Shown piece by piece: positions 17,851 to 26,437 of a stretch of DNA of 64,000 nt (position 1 is its first letter; each line of letters begins with the position of its first letter). Origin of the DNA: Candidatus Latescibacterota bacterium (GTDB lineage: Bacteria; Latescibacterota; UBA2968; UBA8231). A model generated the notes under the pieces. The model saw only the letters and a list, made by a program, of their open reading frames with translations. It searched no databases and was not told where the DNA came from. The position numbers and the translations under genes were made by a program. The DNA lies in assembly GCA_022827835.1 (NCBI GenBank), contig JAJEIO010000061.1:186001-250000 (forward strand). The letters run 5' to 3'.

Positions 17851-19914
17851 TTAACGCACGACTGCGATTTTGTCCCGCATGAGCAGGGTGCCTTCGGGAG
17901 AGTGGATTGTGTAAATATAGACGCCGTTGCTGATCGGTATATTGGTGTGGTTGACCCCGTGCCACAGCACCTCGTTGGCCACGGCCCCCAAGCGGCGTTG
18001 CGCGTTGTCGTCTTCAATTGCTTCCCACACTAGATCGCCGGCCGGGCCAAAGACCTGCACCGAGGATTTGAGGGGTACGCCGCTGAAGCGGAGCACGCTG
18101 CCGTTGCCAAGGCGGAAGGGATTGGGAAAGACCGCGATCTTCGACTGCGGCACTAGGCGCAGGCGCTGGAAGACGCGGTTGTCAGTCTCGTTGACCTCGC
18201 TGATTTGCCCTTCTGCATCGACTTCGATCAGAAAGACCATCTCGCCAAATCGCTGCCAAGGGATGTGCAATTCTGCGCTCGCACCTGGAGTCAATCCCTC
18301 TGGGGCCTGTTCCCGGTGTATGACCTCGCACCGGCTGGAGTCCAGCGCGCATCGCGAAACCTGCACTGAGAAGCTGCTGGCGACCGCGCCCAGCCCGATG
18401 TTGCTGACGCGGACGCGGAGATCGTCCGCGCGGTCGCTGTGAAGGTCTCCTGTGAAAACGGCCAAGTTCGGTGCGCCTTCCCCTAACCCGTACTGGGCCA
18501 AGGTAGCCACGGCTAGCTGGGTGGTGCGGCGTATCAGCTCCCAGTTAAGGCTGTCGGGCAAATCGACGACTGTGTGGTACTGCGAGTTGACCCGATAGAC
18601 CCCCTCGCGCACTCCATAGGTCTTCGGGTCCGCGGGCAGGTGGTTTTCAATACCGACGATCGCGTCGTAGCCCTGCCTCCAAAACGGCGCGTGGTCGCTG
18701 ATGCGCGAGCCCGGGTCTTCGAACACGTCGATAGCCAGACCGATTCCGTAGCGCTCAGCCGCGGCTACCATCTCGTTGGCCAGCCACTGCGAACCGGGAT
18801 TTGTCACTAGCTCCAGCCGCTGTTGCAAGTCGTTGAAGCCGATCATGTCGAAGTTGAGGACGCCGAGAATGTTGTCGTCGCGCTCGGCCGCCAAATCCGC
18901 GTACGCTTGGCTGCCGAGCAGTCCCAATTCCTCGCCCGACCAAGCGATAAAGCGGATGGACCAAGGGAATTGCTGTCCGGCCAGCAGCCGAGCGCTCTCC
19001 AAGACCAAGGCTACGCCGCTGGCGTTGTCGTCGGCACCGGGTGCTGGATCGCGTTGCCAGTCCCAGCCGCCTTCCGAGCGCACACCTGTGGCGTCGTAAT
19101 GAGCGCAGATGATGTAGTACCCGGCTGCTGGATCGGTGCCCGGCAGGGTGCCGATGACGTTGTACGCGGTGGTGTCGGTCGGTACATGTTCTGGGTTGCC
19201 GCGCCGCGCGGTGTGGGAGGTGACGCGCCACGAGTCGATGGGAAAGGAATGCAGTTTGACTGCTCTGTCGCCGAGGGCTGCGGCCAATTGCGAGCGGATG
19301 TACTCGGTTGATTCGAGGATCTCTGGATGCACGGTAAAGCGGCTGCGCATGTTGCCGGGGACGCTGCCCAAGGCCGGGTCTTTTAGGGCGAGGGCTTCGA
19401 CGTGGGCTTGCAGGCGCTCGGCTGCGACTTCCTCTATGAGGGCGGCTACCGCTGGCGAGGCCGTTTGCAGGGCCTTGGGCGCACGGCGCGGTACATCTAG
19501 CCATCCTTTTAGGCTGTAGTTGTTGGGCAGTGGCCAGAGGAAATGGGGTGTTTCGTGCAAGCGTGCGGTTGGCCCTATCCGCAAGAGCGCCCATTCGCCC
19601 CTTCCATCAAAGACCAACTCAACGCCTTGGGGCAGGGGAAAATGGAGATGGTCGGCGACAAAATAGCGGTCGCCTGTGCGCGGCCGGTCGAGGCAGAGGA
19701 TGGCAAATCCCCGCTTTGTGAATTCCTCGACCGCGCTTTCGCTGGCCTCGACAAAAGCCACGCTCCGCGCCACGTAGCGCACTTGCTCACTTAGTGCGGC
19801 AATCGCGGTTAGTTCGCTTGATGTCTGCCAAGACACGCCGACCAAGGGCTGATTGGCCAAGGCGGAGCTGATAAAAAAAAGAGAGGCGAACAACGCCCCT
19901 TTAACTGAGTTCAT
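17851..19914 (-). CDS. Secreted M28-family zinc peptidase with CARDB and FlgD-like C-terminal domain
   Basis: A 687-aa exported aminopeptidase/carboxypeptidase. A signal peptide spans residues 1-20. The M28 ligands are in CAHYDATG (His272), PGADDNASG (Asp295), SGEELGLLG (catalytic Glu328, ligand Glu329), NFDMIG (Asp356) and SDHAPF. After it comes a CARDB-like beta-sandwich (about 480-580, ending in NETDNRVFQ), then a C-terminal FlgD/T9SS-like module beginning SKIAVFPNPFRLGNGS and ending in NGVYIYTI. That tail type is used for type IX-like secretion or surface attachment in FCB bacteria. It probably scavenges extracellular peptides. Confidence 0.92.
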   Translation of the reverse strand: MNSVKGALFASLFFISSALANQPLVGVSWQTSSELTAIAALSEQVRYVARSVAFVEASESAVEEFTKRGFAILCLDRPRTGDRYFVADHLHFPLPQGVELVFDGRGEWALLRIGPTARLHETPHFLWPLPNNYSLKGWLDVPRRAPKALQTASPAVAALIEEVAAERLQAHVEALALKDPALGSVPGNMRSRFTVHPEILESTEYIRSQLAAALGDRAVKLHSFPIDSWRVTSHTARRGNPEHVPTDTTAYNVIGTLPGTDPAAGYYIICAHYDATGVRSEGGWDWQRDPAPGADDNASGVALVLESARLLAGQQFPWSIRFIAWSGEELGLLGSQAYADLAAERDDNILGVLNFDMIGFNDLQQRLELVTNPGSQWLANEMVAAAERYGIGLAIDVFEDPGSRISDHAPFWRQGYDAIVGIENHLPADPKTYGVREGVYRVNSQYHTVVDLPDSLNWELIRRTTQLAVATLAQYGLGEGAPNLAVFTGDLHSDRADDLRVRVSNIGLGAVASSFSVQVSRCALDSSRCEVIHREQAPEGLTPGASAELHIPWQRFGEMVFLIEVDAEGQISEVNETDNRVFQRLRLVPQSKIAVFPNPFRLGNGSVLRFSGVPLKSSVQVFGPAGDLVWEAIEDDNAQRRLGAVANEVLWHGVNHTNIPISNGVYIYTIHSPEGTLLMRDKIAVVR

Positions 19915-20075
19915 AGCTAGCTTACTTGTTGAGAAACAAAACGTTAGGGAACCTACTTTGCACGTCAGAATCTGTCAAGAGACAAATTTGTGCGCGTTGG
20001 CCGCTAAACGCCTCTTGGCGGCGACCTTATTGCTTTGCTTTATAGGAACTTTTACTCGTACACAAACGGAAACTC

Positions 20076-20924
20076 TTGTCGCATCTCAGTGCTTTTTTCC
20101 TCCTACCCCGGCCACTCAACGGCTTGATTACCGCCCTCTCGGTCGGCATCGGCGCTTTGACCACAGATCAGGCTCCCGCTTGGTCTGTCATTTTGTTCGC
20201 CGCTTTTTCTGCCGCGTTAATCAACGGTGCCGGCAATGCCTTCAACGACTTGATGGACATCGACGTTGACCGCATCAACCGCCCGCTGCGCCCTTTGCCT
20301 TCCAGCCGCCTCAGCCCGAATGCGGCTCGGATGGAAAGTTTGCTTCTCGCCCTCGCCGGTTGTGCGCTCGCGTTCTGGCTCAGTCCTTGGCACGGGGCGA
20401 TTGTCCTAGTCGTTGTTGCCTCACTCGCCATCTATAGCATCTCCTTAAAACATAGCCTACTATGGGGCAATGTACTCGTCTCCTTTGTCGGGGCTATTGC
20501 CTTTCCCTATGGAGCCTTGGCCGTCGGCGATATCGGGCGCTCGTGGATTCCGGCGCTTTTTGCTTTTCTCTTTCACTTGGGGCGGGAAATCGTCAAGGAC
20601 ATCGAGGATGTGGCCGGGGATCAGATCCGCGGCGAGCGCACACTGCCTCTGTGTTGGGGACGGACCCAAGCTGCGGTGCTAGCGGCTCTCGTGTATTTGC
20701 TGTTGTTAGGGTTTACTTGGATGCCGTTTTTCGCGGGCATCTACGGCGCGTTCTACGCGCTGGCGTTGCTGCCGGTCCATGCCCTGGTCGGCTACGTCCT
20801 CTGGCAATTGTATCGCCAACGCGCAGTGCTGGCCGACGACCGCCTCGGCCGCTTGCTCAAAGTCGGCATGTTCTTGGGGCTTGTTGCCATTGTCGTCGGC
20901 GAGGCCGTCTTTGCCTTGGGCTAG
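20076..20924 (+). CDS. UbiA-superfamily prenyltransferase
   Basis: A 282-aa polytopic protein with about nine helices. The two aspartate-rich motifs are NAFNDLMDIDVDRINRPLRP (about 55-70, NDxxDxxxD) and VKDIEDVAGDQIRGERTLP (about 170-190), both intact. The overall pattern (short N-terminus, RPLNGLITALSV) is closer to the geranylgeranylglycerol-phosphate geranylgeranyltransferase group than to 4-hydroxybenzoate or menaquinone enzymes, but that split needs a phylogeny. Translation probably starts at TTG 20076 with a weak GGA site. It lies 40 nt before the dehydratase gene. Confidence 0.82.
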   Translation: MSHLSAFFLLPRPLNGLITALSVGIGALTTDQAPAWSVILFAAFSAALINGAGNAFNDLMDIDVDRINRPLRPLPSSRLSPNAARMESLLLALAGCALAFWLSPWHGAIVLVVVASLAIYSISLKHSLLWGNVLVSFVGAIAFPYGALAVGDIGRSWIPALFAFLFHLGREIVKDIEDVAGDQIRGERTLPLCWGRTQAAVLAALVYLLLLGFTWMPFFAGIYGAFYALALLPVHALVGYVLWQLYRQRAVLADDRLGRLLKVGMFLGLVAIVVGEAVFALG

Positions 20925-20964
20925 TCGCGGCCTGATATTATGGAGCTATCAAAGGAGATTCTCT

Positions 20965-22098
20965 ATGAAAATTACCGACGTCAAAACCTTTCCCATCTGC
21001 CACGGATCGCGCAATTACCTCTTCGTCAAGGTCGAGACCGACGCTGGCCTGTACGGCGTCGGCGAGTTTGGCATTACCTGGAAGGAGCAGGCCGGTATTG
21101 GCGCTATCGAACACATGAAGCGCCACATCATCGGTTTAGATCCGCTTAACACCGAGTACATCTGGCAACTGCTGTTCCGCGTCGATTTCTTTCCCGGCGG
21201 TCGGATCAACGCGGCTGCTATGTCGGCCATTGACATTGCGCTGTGGGACATCAAGGGCAAGGCGCTCGGGCAGCCCGTGTACATGCTCTTGGGCGGCAAG
21301 ATGCGAGAGCGCGTCTTTTGTTACACTGGCATCGGTGGAAAGACGCCTGCGGACACGGCTCGCGCGGCTCAGGAACGAGTCGCTGAGGGCTGGAAGTACC
21401 TGCGGATGTCGGTTTTTGACCGCGACGGGATTCTCGAACCGCGCACGGCTGTCCGCGATTCAATCGCTCACTTTGCCGCTGCGCGCGAGGCCGTCGGGCC
21501 GGAAATCGAAATCTGCATTGACGTCCACACCCGCCTCGACCCACCCGACACCATCCGCCTCGGCCGCCAGCTTGAGGAGTACGATCCCTTTTTCATCGAA
21601 GATCCGCTGCGCTGCGAAAACCCTCAGAGCTATCGCCAGGTGCGCCATCATGTAAGCTGTCCGCTGGCCGTTGGCGAGCACTATGCGACCAAGTGGGAGT
21701 TCCGGCAGATGATCGAAGAAGAGTTGCTGGATTATGCGCGGATTGATCTGTGTATAGTCGGCGGATTGACTGAGGCGCGCAAAGTAGCCAACTGGTGCGA
21801 GACCCATTACATCAAGATCGTCCCGCACAATCCCCTCGGCCCAGTCTCGGCCGCAGCCTGTGTCCACCTCGACATTGCCTGTGACAATTTTGCCGTGCAG
21901 GAAGGCGGCCTCATCGGCCACACTGTGATGGAAGATGTCTTTCCGGTGCAACTGCCCTATGAGTCCGGGTGCATCTTACCACCGGAGCTTCCCGGTTTGG
22001 GAATAGAATTCAACGATGAAGCGGCCGAGCACTACGAGTTCAAATGGCTCGGCGGCCCGATCCTGCGCCGCGAAGACGGCTCCTTTACAAACTGGTAA
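20965..22098 (+). CDS. Enolase-superfamily sugar-acid dehydratase (galactonate/mannonate dehydratase-like)
   Basis: A 377-aa mandelate-racemase-group enzyme that abstracts a proton alpha to a carboxylate and eliminates water from a sugar acid. Metal ligands are Asp186 (CIDVHTRLD), Glu212 (FIEDPL) and Glu238 (AVGEHY), with His188 and His288 (VPHNPLGP) as candidate acid/base residues, the pattern of D-galactonate and D-mannonate dehydratases. AAAGGAG precedes the ATG at 20965; longer in-frame starts inside the UbiA gene are not needed. It is followed 5 nt later by hisS, an unusual pairing. The exact substrate is not readable. Confidence 0.88.
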   Translation: MKITDVKTFPICHGSRNYLFVKVETDAGLYGVGEFGITWKEQAGIGAIEHMKRHIIGLDPLNTEYIWQLLFRVDFFPGGRINAAAMSAIDIALWDIKGKALGQPVYMLLGGKMRERVFCYTGIGGKTPADTARAAQERVAEGWKYLRMSVFDRDGILEPRTAVRDSIAHFAAAREAVGPEIEICIDVHTRLDPPDTIRLGRQLEEYDPFFIEDPLRCENPQSYRQVRHHVSCPLAVGEHYATKWEFRQMIEEELLDYARIDLCIVGGLTEARKVANWCETHYIKIVPHNPLGPVSAAACVHLDIACDNFAVQEGGLIGHTVMEDVFPVQLPYESGCILPPELPGLGIEFNDEAAEHYEFKWLGGPILRREDGSFTNW

Positions 22099-22102
22099 AC
22101 CT

Positions 22103-23431
22103 ATGTCTAATAAAAGAGAACTGATTCCGCCGCGGACCCTCAAAGGTTTCCGCGACTTTCCCCCTGCCTTGGCCATGCCGCGCGAGGAACTGATCGACAA
22201 GGCCCGCGCGGTCTTCCGCTCCTACGGCTTCGCTCCCATCGACACGCCCGCGCTTGAATACAGCGAAATACTCACTGGCAAAGGCGGCGACGAAAGCGAC
22301 AAGCAGATGTATCGCTTCGCGGATCACGGGGGGCGAGACGTGGCACTGCGCTTTGACCTGACCGTACCTTTTGCCCGCTTTGCTGCCCAGCACATCGGCC
22401 AACTCGGCACCCCCTTCAAGCGCTACCACATCGGTCCGGTCTGGCGCGGCGAGAATACTCAGCACGGGCGCTACCGAGAGTTCTACCAGTGCGACTTTGA
22501 TACCATCGGCACTGACGCGAATGCCGCGGATATTGAAACGGTGCTCGTCATTCACGACCTGCTCGCGGCCTTGGGCTTTGAGCGCTTTGCCATCCACGTC
22601 AACAATCGCTTAGTCCTCAATGGCCTACTTGAATCGCTCGGTTTGGCCGAGGCGTCGGCAGCCATCCTCCGCGCCCTCGACAAGCTGCAAAAGATCGGCG
22701 CGGAAAAGGTCGCCGCTGAGATGAGCGAGACGGATGCGGTCTCCCGCGAACAGGCTGAGCACATCCTCGCGACGGTGCAGACTGTGGGCGCGAATGTCGA
22801 GATACTCGACCAGATCGACCGTTCCTGCGGCGATAACGACCGCGTCGCCGAGGGGATTGCCAACCTGCGTCAGCTCGTGGACGCCTTTGAGGGTGCTGGT
22901 TTTCCCGAAGATCGCTTGGCGATTGACCTGTCCATTGCTCGTGGCCTCGACTACTACACCGGCACTGTCTATGAAACCTTGCTCGGCGATCTGCCGGCAA
23001 TCGGATCGGTCTGTAGCGGCGGGCGCTACGACGATTTGGCCGGGCTCTACACCAAGCAGCACTTGCCCGGCGTTGGTGCCTCTCTGGGGTTAGACCGGCT
23101 GATGGCCGCGATGGAGGGGCTGGGGCTTTTGCAGGATGCTGCTACGTCCGCGGACGTCTTCATCGTCCAGTTCTCCGCCGAAGCCCTGCCGTCCTACATC
23201 GCCCTTGCGCGCCGCTTGCGGCAAGCTGGCCTTCGCACTGAACTGTACCCAGAGGCCAAGGGCATGGGTCGGCAGCTCAAATACGCCGACCGCAAGGGCT
23301 TCCCCATCGCCCTGATTGGCGGCCCGGACGAATTGGAGAAAGGCGTCTGGCAGGTGAAGGACATGCGCGATGGATCGAGCGAAGACGTGAAGGACGACGA
23401 AGTGGTGTCCCACTTGCAGGCGAAACTGTAA
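22103..23431 (+). CDS. hisS: Histidyl-tRNA synthetase
   Basis: A 442-aa class II synthetase charging tRNA-His. Motif 2 is GPVWRGENTQHGRYREFYQ, the His-specific block is SIARGLDYYTGTVYE, motif 3 is GASLGLDRLM, and a C-terminal anticodon-binding domain follows (about 345-440). The ATG at 22103 gives the standard N-terminus (PPRTLKGFRDFPP). It starts 5 nt after the dehydratase stop and is probably expressed with it. Nothing is missing, so this is presumably the cell's functional hisS. Confidence 0.96.
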   Translation: MSNKRELIPPRTLKGFRDFPPALAMPREELIDKARAVFRSYGFAPIDTPALEYSEILTGKGGDESDKQMYRFADHGGRDVALRFDLTVPFARFAAQHIGQLGTPFKRYHIGPVWRGENTQHGRYREFYQCDFDTIGTDANAADIETVLVIHDLLAALGFERFAIHVNNRLVLNGLLESLGLAEASAAILRALDKLQKIGAEKVAAEMSETDAVSREQAEHILATVQTVGANVEILDQIDRSCGDNDRVAEGIANLRQLVDAFEGAGFPEDRLAIDLSIARGLDYYTGTVYETLLGDLPAIGSVCSGGRYDDLAGLYTKQHLPGVGASLGLDRLMAAMEGLGLLQDAATSADVFIVQFSAEALPSYIALARRLRQAGLRTELYPEAKGMGRQLKYADRKGFPIALIGGPDELEKGVWQVKDMRDGSSEDVKDDEVVSHLQAKL

Positions 23432-23458
23432 GCTGCATCCAATCAAAAGAGGAATGCT

Positions 23459-24394
23459 GTGAATATCGGACACTACGGCGTGGCCCCCGCCGCCTCGGTG
23501 CTGGATTGGCTTCTTGACTCAGACCCCTCCATCCGCTGGCAAGTCCTCCAAGATCTAGGCGACGTCGATAACGTCGCCGCCGAGCGTGCCCGCGTGGCAG
23601 ATGAGGGATGGGGCCGACGACTGCTCGATGAGCAGCGCCCAGACGGGCAGTGGGGCGATGGAGAAGTGCACCCGTTCTGGTGGACGAACCTGTACACCCT
23701 CCTCTACCTGCGTGATCTCGGCGTGGATCCTGAAAGTGATCGCACTCGACACGCGATCGAGCTAGTGCACTCGAGCGTGACCTGGGGCCCGTGGCACGGA
23801 GACTCTCCGTTCTTCGAGGGGGAGGAAGAGCCCTGCATCAACGGGCGCGTCGTGGCGCTCGGTGCCTACTTTGGGAAGCCGAGCCTCCGATTGGTGGACC
23901 TTCTGCTGAGTGAGCAGCTCGGGGATGGTGGGTGGAACTGTGAGGCGCTCCGCGGCTCCATGCGCTCCTCATTCCATACGACGATTTGCGTCTTGGAGGG
24001 CTTGCTCGCACACGAGCAGTCCTTCGGGGAAGACCCGGCCATCACGGAAGCCCGCGAGCGTGGTGAAGAGTATCTGCTAGAGCGGCACCTCCTCCGGCGG
24101 CTCTCCACGGGTGGTGTCATCGACGAAGGTTGGAGGCGCCTCGCCTTTCCTCCGTTGTGGCACTACGATGTCCTGCGGGGCCTTGAATACGCGGTGACTG
24201 CAGGCTTTAAGGACGATCCGCGCTTGGCAGAAGCCATCGAGACAGTTGAAAGCCGTCAGCTTCCCGATGGACGCTGGCGCCTAGACGTGCGGCACAAGGA
24301 CACCCTCTACGAGGAGATCGCCGGTGCTCCCGGAGAACCGAACCGATGGATCACGCTCCGCGCACTCCGCGCGCTGAGACGCTTGCGCCAATGA
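23459..24394 (+). CDS. Alpha/alpha-toroid protein (squalene-cyclase/prenyltransferase-like fold)
   Basis: A 311-aa soluble protein with repeated helical-pair motifs of the terpenoid-cyclase toroid: DEQRPDGQWGDGEVHPFWWTN, SEQLGDGGWNCEALRG and ESRQLPDGRWRLD (QxxxGxW-like repeats). Trp, Asp and His residues line a presumed central cavity. The DxDD protonation motif of squalene-hopene cyclases is not seen, so cyclase activity is unlikely; related proteins are annotated as prenyltransferase/squalene-oxidase-repeat proteins of unknown function. A GTG start at 23459 follows AGAGG. It lies 27 nt after hisS. Confidence 0.7.
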   Translation: MNIGHYGVAPAASVLDWLLDSDPSIRWQVLQDLGDVDNVAAERARVADEGWGRRLLDEQRPDGQWGDGEVHPFWWTNLYTLLYLRDLGVDPESDRTRHAIELVHSSVTWGPWHGDSPFFEGEEEPCINGRVVALGAYFGKPSLRLVDLLLSEQLGDGGWNCEALRGSMRSSFHTTICVLEGLLAHEQSFGEDPAITEARERGEEYLLERHLLRRLSTGGVIDEGWRRLAFPPLWHYDVLRGLEYAVTAGFKDDPRLAEAIETVESRQLPDGRWRLDVRHKDTLYEEIAGAPGEPNRWITLRALRALRRLRQ

Positions 24395-24617
24395 AGGGCC
24401 CGCAGCGTCCGGCTCCTACGGCTTCGACATCTTGGAGATGTGGTCCGCCTGCCTATATTCGAACCTCCCAACGAAAAGTTCGCAATTCGGTACGCCTTGG
24501 CCACCATTATCCTTAAACGCGAATCGACCGTTGCGTTTTGCAGACCGCGCTTCTCGCACGGCTCCAAAGTTCGAAAGCGCAGTCCTCCATTTCGAGGAAG
24601 CGAAACGAGCGGCCAGA

Positions 24618-24646
24618 TTGACGCTAGATTAGATTTGTAGTAATGT
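24618..24646 (+). promoter_or_regulatory. Sigma70-type promoter of the Phd/VapC module
   Basis: TTGACG at 24618-24623 and TAATGT at 24641-24646 are separated by exactly 17 bp. They sit 30 bp upstream of the antitoxin ATG, in an otherwise gene-free stretch (24395-24676). The -10 hexamer lies inside the inverted repeat described next. Confidence 0.6.
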
Positions 24647-24656
24647 TCCTACAAAT
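24633..24656. promoter_or_regulatory. Probable Phd/VapC autoregulatory operator
   Basis: A perfect 8-bp inverted repeat, ATTTGTAG-N8-CTACAAAT, overlaps the -10 region of the promoter. Phd/VapB antitoxins bind such palindromes to repress their own operon, so this is the likely operator. Confidence 0.6.
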
Positions 24657-24676
24657 AGAGAAATGGAGGTTTGGCG

Positions 24677-24934
24677 ATGAGAATTACAAGCATTACGAGT
24701 AGAGAGTTCAATCGAGATGTGGGCAAAGCCAAACGGGACGCCGCAACCGGGCCGGTTCTCATTACCGATCGCGGCCGTGCGGCACACGTCTTATTAACCA
24801 TTGAAGACTATCTCAAGATCACTGGCAAGGAAGAAAGCATCGTCGAATTGCTGGCCATGCCAGAAGCCGCTGACATAGACTTTGAGCCGCCGCGTTTGCA
24901 TTGTGCAATGTATAGAACAGCGGATTTGTCCTGA
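24677..24934 (+). CDS. Phd/YefM-type antitoxin
   Basis: An 85-aa type II antitoxin. The N-terminal Phd fold is recognisable (SREFNRDVGKAKRDAATGPV, then ITDRGRAAHVLLTIEDY), binding DNA, with an acidic C-terminal tail to neutralise the toxin. ATG 24677 is chosen because GGAGG sits 7 nt upstream; a TTG two codons earlier is possible. Its TGA overlaps the toxin's ATG (TGATG), giving translational coupling. Confidence 0.85.
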   Translation: MRITSITSREFNRDVGKAKRDAATGPVLITDRGRAAHVLLTIEDYLKITGKEESIVELLAMPEAADIDFEPPRLHCAMYRTADLS

Positions 24935-25365
24935 TGTACCTACTCGACACAAACGTTGTTGCGGAACTGAGAAAAGCGAGGTCCCGCAAAGTCGATCAAA
25001 AGGTCTTGGCGTGGGCAAACAGCGTTTCCGCAGTGTGCCTCTTTTTGTCGGTTATCACGATTTTGGAACTCGAAGTGGGTACCCTGTTGATCGAGCGTCG
25101 AGACCCAACACAAGGAGCGGTACTACGCTCTTGGCTTAATGGGCATGTCATGTCGGCATTCTCGGACCGCATTTTGCCGGTCGATACCGCGGTGGTCCAA
25201 AGGTGCGCCAAACTGCACGTTCCCGACCCGCGTCCCGATCGCGATGCGCTTATTGCGGCTACGGCATTAGTTCACGGAATGGCGATGGTTACCCGCAATG
25301 TCGATGATTTTACTCCGCTAGGCGTTGAAATAGTGAATCCTTGGGAATACGTTCAATCCGCTTAA
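24934..25365 (+). CDS. PIN-domain ribonuclease toxin (VapC/FitB type)
   Basis: A 143-aa PIN-domain toxin. The N-terminus MYLLDTNVVAELRK has the first acidic residue (Asp5) and the TNV motif, SVITILELEVG gives the second acidic position (Glu), and RDALIAATALVHGMAMVTRNVDDF gives the third and fourth acidic residues. The set coordinates Mg2+ for RNA cleavage, usually of tRNA or rRNA. Full length and intact. It overlaps its antitoxin by one base. Confidence 0.9.
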   Translation: MYLLDTNVVAELRKARSRKVDQKVLAWANSVSAVCLFLSVITILELEVGTLLIERRDPTQGAVLRSWLNGHVMSAFSDRILPVDTAVVQRCAKLHVPDPRPDRDALIAATALVHGMAMVTRNVDDFTPLGVEIVNPWEYVQSA

Positions 25366-25429
25366 TATCTGCTGGATTTCCGTTACCTCAATACCCGCTG
25401 CTATGAACTTCGTTTAGGACGACTATAAC

Positions 25430-26401
25430 ATGAATATCGGACTCTGCGCCTGGAGCTTTACCGGCGCTCACAAAGAAGCTGGCCGCGCCATTGATCCTCA
25501 CACCCCCGAGGGCCTGACGCGCTTAGCTCGCGACAATGGCCTCCACAGTGTCGAATTTGCGTCTCAATGGCTGGGCGACTGCTCGTCGGAGGAGCGGGCA
25601 GTTTTTGCCGAGACGCGTGCCGGTCTCGATCTGTTCTTGGACACGGGTGGCGACAACTACGCCGAAGACATCGCGCCGTTGCGCCAAGCCATTGAGACGG
25701 CGCACCAAACTGGTGCCCGCGCCGTGCGTACGACCGTCAGCCGCCTCCTCGAAGGCAACCGCACTGAGTATGGTGCTGAGGGGATGCGAGATTACATCGA
25801 AGCCTTGGTGCAGCCTTTCAAGGAAGTTATGCCGCTTGCCGAGGAATACGGCATCCCAGTGGGCATTGAAAACCACCAGGATTTGAGTTCGTGGGAATTA
25901 CTGTCGCTGTGCGAAAAGGTCGGCAGTCCCCAACTCGGTGCTACCATGGACGTAGGCAATGCCTTTGCCGTCGGCGAGCATCCCCTAGCGTTTGCCGAGC
26001 GGATTTTGCCGATTATCAAACATGTCCACATCAAGGACTACACGGTCCACCCTACGCCTTCAGGCTATCGCCTCAAGCGTTGCGCCATTGGCGACGGGGT
26101 CGTCGATTGGCCGGAGATAATTGCGCTATTCGACCGCGAGGTGCCGCAGGTTCAAGGCTGCATTGAACTCGGCGCGAGCGTCGCCCGTCACATTCGTCTT
26201 TTGGAAGAGGACTGGTGGGCGACCTTTCCCGAGCGGCCTCTCCACGAGACGATACATGCCATCCGCACCTTGCATCAGGCGGCTGGCGATCCAGACGACT
26301 GGCAGACGCCGCACGAGCGCGGCGAGAGTGCGGACGTTCGGGTTGCTTATGAACTGGAGCAGTTTGAACGCTCGGTCGCCTACGTAAAGAAATTCATGTA
26401 A
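25430..26401 (+). CDS. Sugar phosphate isomerase/epimerase (xylose-isomerase-like TIM barrel)
   Basis: A 323-aa cytosolic protein of the AP-endonuclease-2/xylose-isomerase-like family. Metal-site blocks are IENHQD (Glu near 143), ATMDVGNAF, HVHIKDY (His near 201) and the C-terminal GCIELGASV glutamate. Members isomerise or epimerise sugars, inosose or hydroxypyruvate; the substrate is open. The following sulfatase gene begins 36 nt later, so the pair may act on a sulfated or modified carbohydrate. Confidence 0.85.
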   Translation: MNIGLCAWSFTGAHKEAGRAIDPHTPEGLTRLARDNGLHSVEFASQWLGDCSSEERAVFAETRAGLDLFLDTGGDNYAEDIAPLRQAIETAHQTGARAVRTTVSRLLEGNRTEYGAEGMRDYIEALVQPFKEVMPLAEEYGIPVGIENHQDLSSWELLSLCEKVGSPQLGATMDVGNAFAVGEHPLAFAERILPIIKHVHIKDYTVHPTPSGYRLKRCAIGDGVVDWPEIIALFDREVPQVQGCIELGASVARHIRLLEEDWWATFPERPLHETIHAIRTLHQAAGDPDDWQTPHERGESADVRVAYELEQFERSVAYVKKFM

Positions 26402-26437
26402 GCCGTTCTTTAACCCTTTCACCCGAAAGCTCAAACC

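Noticed and set aside
24395-24640. Short ORFs at 24432-24632 and 24440-24640
   Set aside because: Overlapping frames without ribosome sites or recognisable protein features; the stretch is better read as intergenic DNA leading to the Phd/VapC promoter.
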